Positions 12,511 to 13,480 of a stretch of DNA of 13,480 nucleotides are shown piece after piece. The stretch spans positions 11,158 to 24,637 of the forward strand of contig DNIT01000134.1 of assembly GCA_003489345.1 (NCBI GenBank), written 5' to 3'. The DNA comes from Pelotomaculum sp. (GTDB lineage: Bacteria > Bacillota > Desulfotomaculia > Desulfotomaculales > Pelotomaculaceae). The translations under genes and the position numbers were made by a program. Under the pieces are notes generated by a model. That model was not told the DNA's origin, made no database searches, and was given only the letters and a program-made list of their open reading frames with translations. How positions within the stretch are numbered: the first letter of the stretch is position 1; the number at the start of each line of letters is the position of its first letter.

Positions 12511-13480
12511 TTATTTCCCTGTATAAATTTGGTCGAAGATCCCGCCGTCATTAAAGTGTTCCTGTTGGGCCTTGTTCCAGCCGCCAAAGACATCGTCAAT
12601 GGTAAAGAGCTCGACTTGGGTAAACTGGGAAGCATATTTTTCAGCAACAGTCTCATTTCTGGGTCTGTAATAGTTCTTGGCAGCTATTTCCTGGCCTTCT
12701 TCGCTATACAGGTATTCCAGATAAGCCTGGGCAACCTGGCGGGTCCCCTTCTTATCCACGACCGAATCAACAACGGCTACCGGCGGCTCTGCCAGAATGC
12801 TGACGGAAGGAACGACAATTTCGAATTGATCCTTATTTTTGAGCTCCTTTGTGGCAAGGAAAGCTTCATTTTCCCAAGAAATGAACACATCTCCGATTCC
12901 TCGTTCGACAAAGGTCGTTAAGGAGTCGCGGGCTCCTGAATCAAGTATCGGGACGTTTTTAAAAATTGCTTGAACAAATTCCTGGGCTTTTGCGGCATCA
13001 TTGCCATTCTTTTGGAGGGAATACCCCCAAGCGGCAAGGTAATTCCAACGGGCGCCGCCCGAAGTTTTGGGATTGGGCGTAATGACCGACACCCCGGATT
13101 TCGCTAAATCATCCCAATCCTTAATGTCTTTGGGGTTTCCCTTTCTCACCAGGAAAACGATGGTTGACGTATACGGGGTGGAGTTGTCCGGCAAAAGCTT
13201 CTGCCAGTCCTTCTTTAACAACTCTGTGTTCTTGTTGATGGAATCAATGTCATAGGCTAAAGCCAACGTTACGACATCCGCTTCCAAACCGTCCAAGACC
13301 GCCCGGGCCTGCTTGCCGGACCCGCCATGTGACTGGTCGATGGTTACATCCTGCCCGGTTGTCTCTTTCCAGTGCTTTGCGAATGCCGTGTTGAATTCCT
13401 GATAAAGCTCCCGGGTCGGATCATAGGACACGTTCAGCAAGTTGACCGGCTTGAGGTCTTTGGTGTTCGCCGGGTCCTCC
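12511..13480 (-). CDS. sbp: Sulfate-binding protein (partial, N-terminus outside window)
   Basis: The open frame continues past the right edge (EDPANTKDLKPVNLLNVSYD), so the true start and the signal peptide are not visible. An internal TTG at 13440 is not the start. The sequence follows E. coli Sbp closely: VSYDPTRELYQEFN, TGQDVTIDQSHGGSGKQ (first sulfate-binding signature), ADVVTLALAYDID, STPYTSTIVFLVRKGNP, TPNPKTSGGARWNYLAAWGY (second signature), DSGARDSLTTFVERGIGDV and the C-terminal AAKNYYRPRNETVAEKY. It should bind sulfate or thiosulfate outside the membrane and feed CysTW. As the first visible gene of the unit, its promoter is beyond the window. Confidence 0.95.
   Translation of the reverse strand, partial: EDPANTKDLKPVNLLNVSYDPTRELYQEFNTAFAKHWKETTGQDVTIDQSHGGSGKQARAVLDGLEADVVTLALAYDIDSINKNTELLKKDWQKLLPDNSTPYTSTIVFLVRKGNPKDIKDWDDLAKSGVSVITPNPKTSGGARWNYLAAWGYSLQKNGNDAAKAQEFVQAIFKNVPILDSGARDSLTTFVERGIGDVFISWENEAFLATKELKNKDQFEIVVPSVSILAEPPVAVVDSVVDKKGTRQVAQAYLEYLYSEEGQEIAAKNYYRPRNETVAEKYASQFTQVELFTIDDVFGGWNKAQQEHFNDGGIFDQIYTGK

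Noticed and set aside
1..13480. CRISPR array, tRNA or rRNA genes, transposase genes
   Set aside because: No regularly spaced repeats, no cloverleaf or rRNA-like sequence and no transposase-like protein were seen on either strand.

Overview
The window looks like a chromosomal piece of an anaerobic, low-to-mid-GC Firmicute of the Clostridia type. The pointers are strong GGAGG ribosome-binding sites, frequent TTG/GTG starts, a ydaO-type (c-di-AMP) riboswitch, a clostridial-type glutamate/lysine 2,3-aminomutase, a small single-domain siroheme sulfite reductase and a YedF-type selenium/sulfur protein. The species cannot be named from this sequence alone.

Layout. Positions 1-542 (minus) carry the first 180 codons of a KamA-family radical-SAM aminomutase, most like glutamate 2,3-aminomutase. 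Its leader holds a c-di-AMP riboswitch (about 676-803), an intrinsic terminator (589-617) and a promoter (877-905). About 260 bp away a second, outward-facing promoter (1163-1191) resembles the first and carries a similarly built dyad just downstream. It should drive a polar amino-acid ABC transporter (1497-3877: lipoprotein binding protein, permease, ATPase) through a long leader that contains its own putative terminator. Next come two minus-strand stress/redox genes, hslO (Hsp33) and yedF. They are followed by a plus-strand small sulfite reductase-like hemoprotein (5845-6579), facing a UspA-family gene across a bidirectional terminator. A type I isopentenyl diphosphate isomerase follows (7239-7841, minus).

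The right third (8237-13480, minus) is a sulfate/thiosulfate ABC importer in the order sbp-cysT-cysW-cysA. It is followed after 71 bp by a ROK-family transcriptional regulator that appears to be the last gene of the same unit. sbp runs off the right edge and eam off the left edge, so both are partial.

How the genes may work together. Sulfate import and the small sulfite reductase could both serve sulfur assimilation, but no sulfate-activation gene is in view. On the left, one promoter/dyad module appears to govern both the aminomutase and the amino-acid importer, and a c-di-AMP switch acts additionally on the aminomutase. This fits an osmolyte (beta-glutamate) module: take up an amino acid, convert it to a beta-amino acid, and tune this by c-di-AMP. 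The functional link is inference; the riboswitch, the promoters and their similarity are read directly from the sequence.
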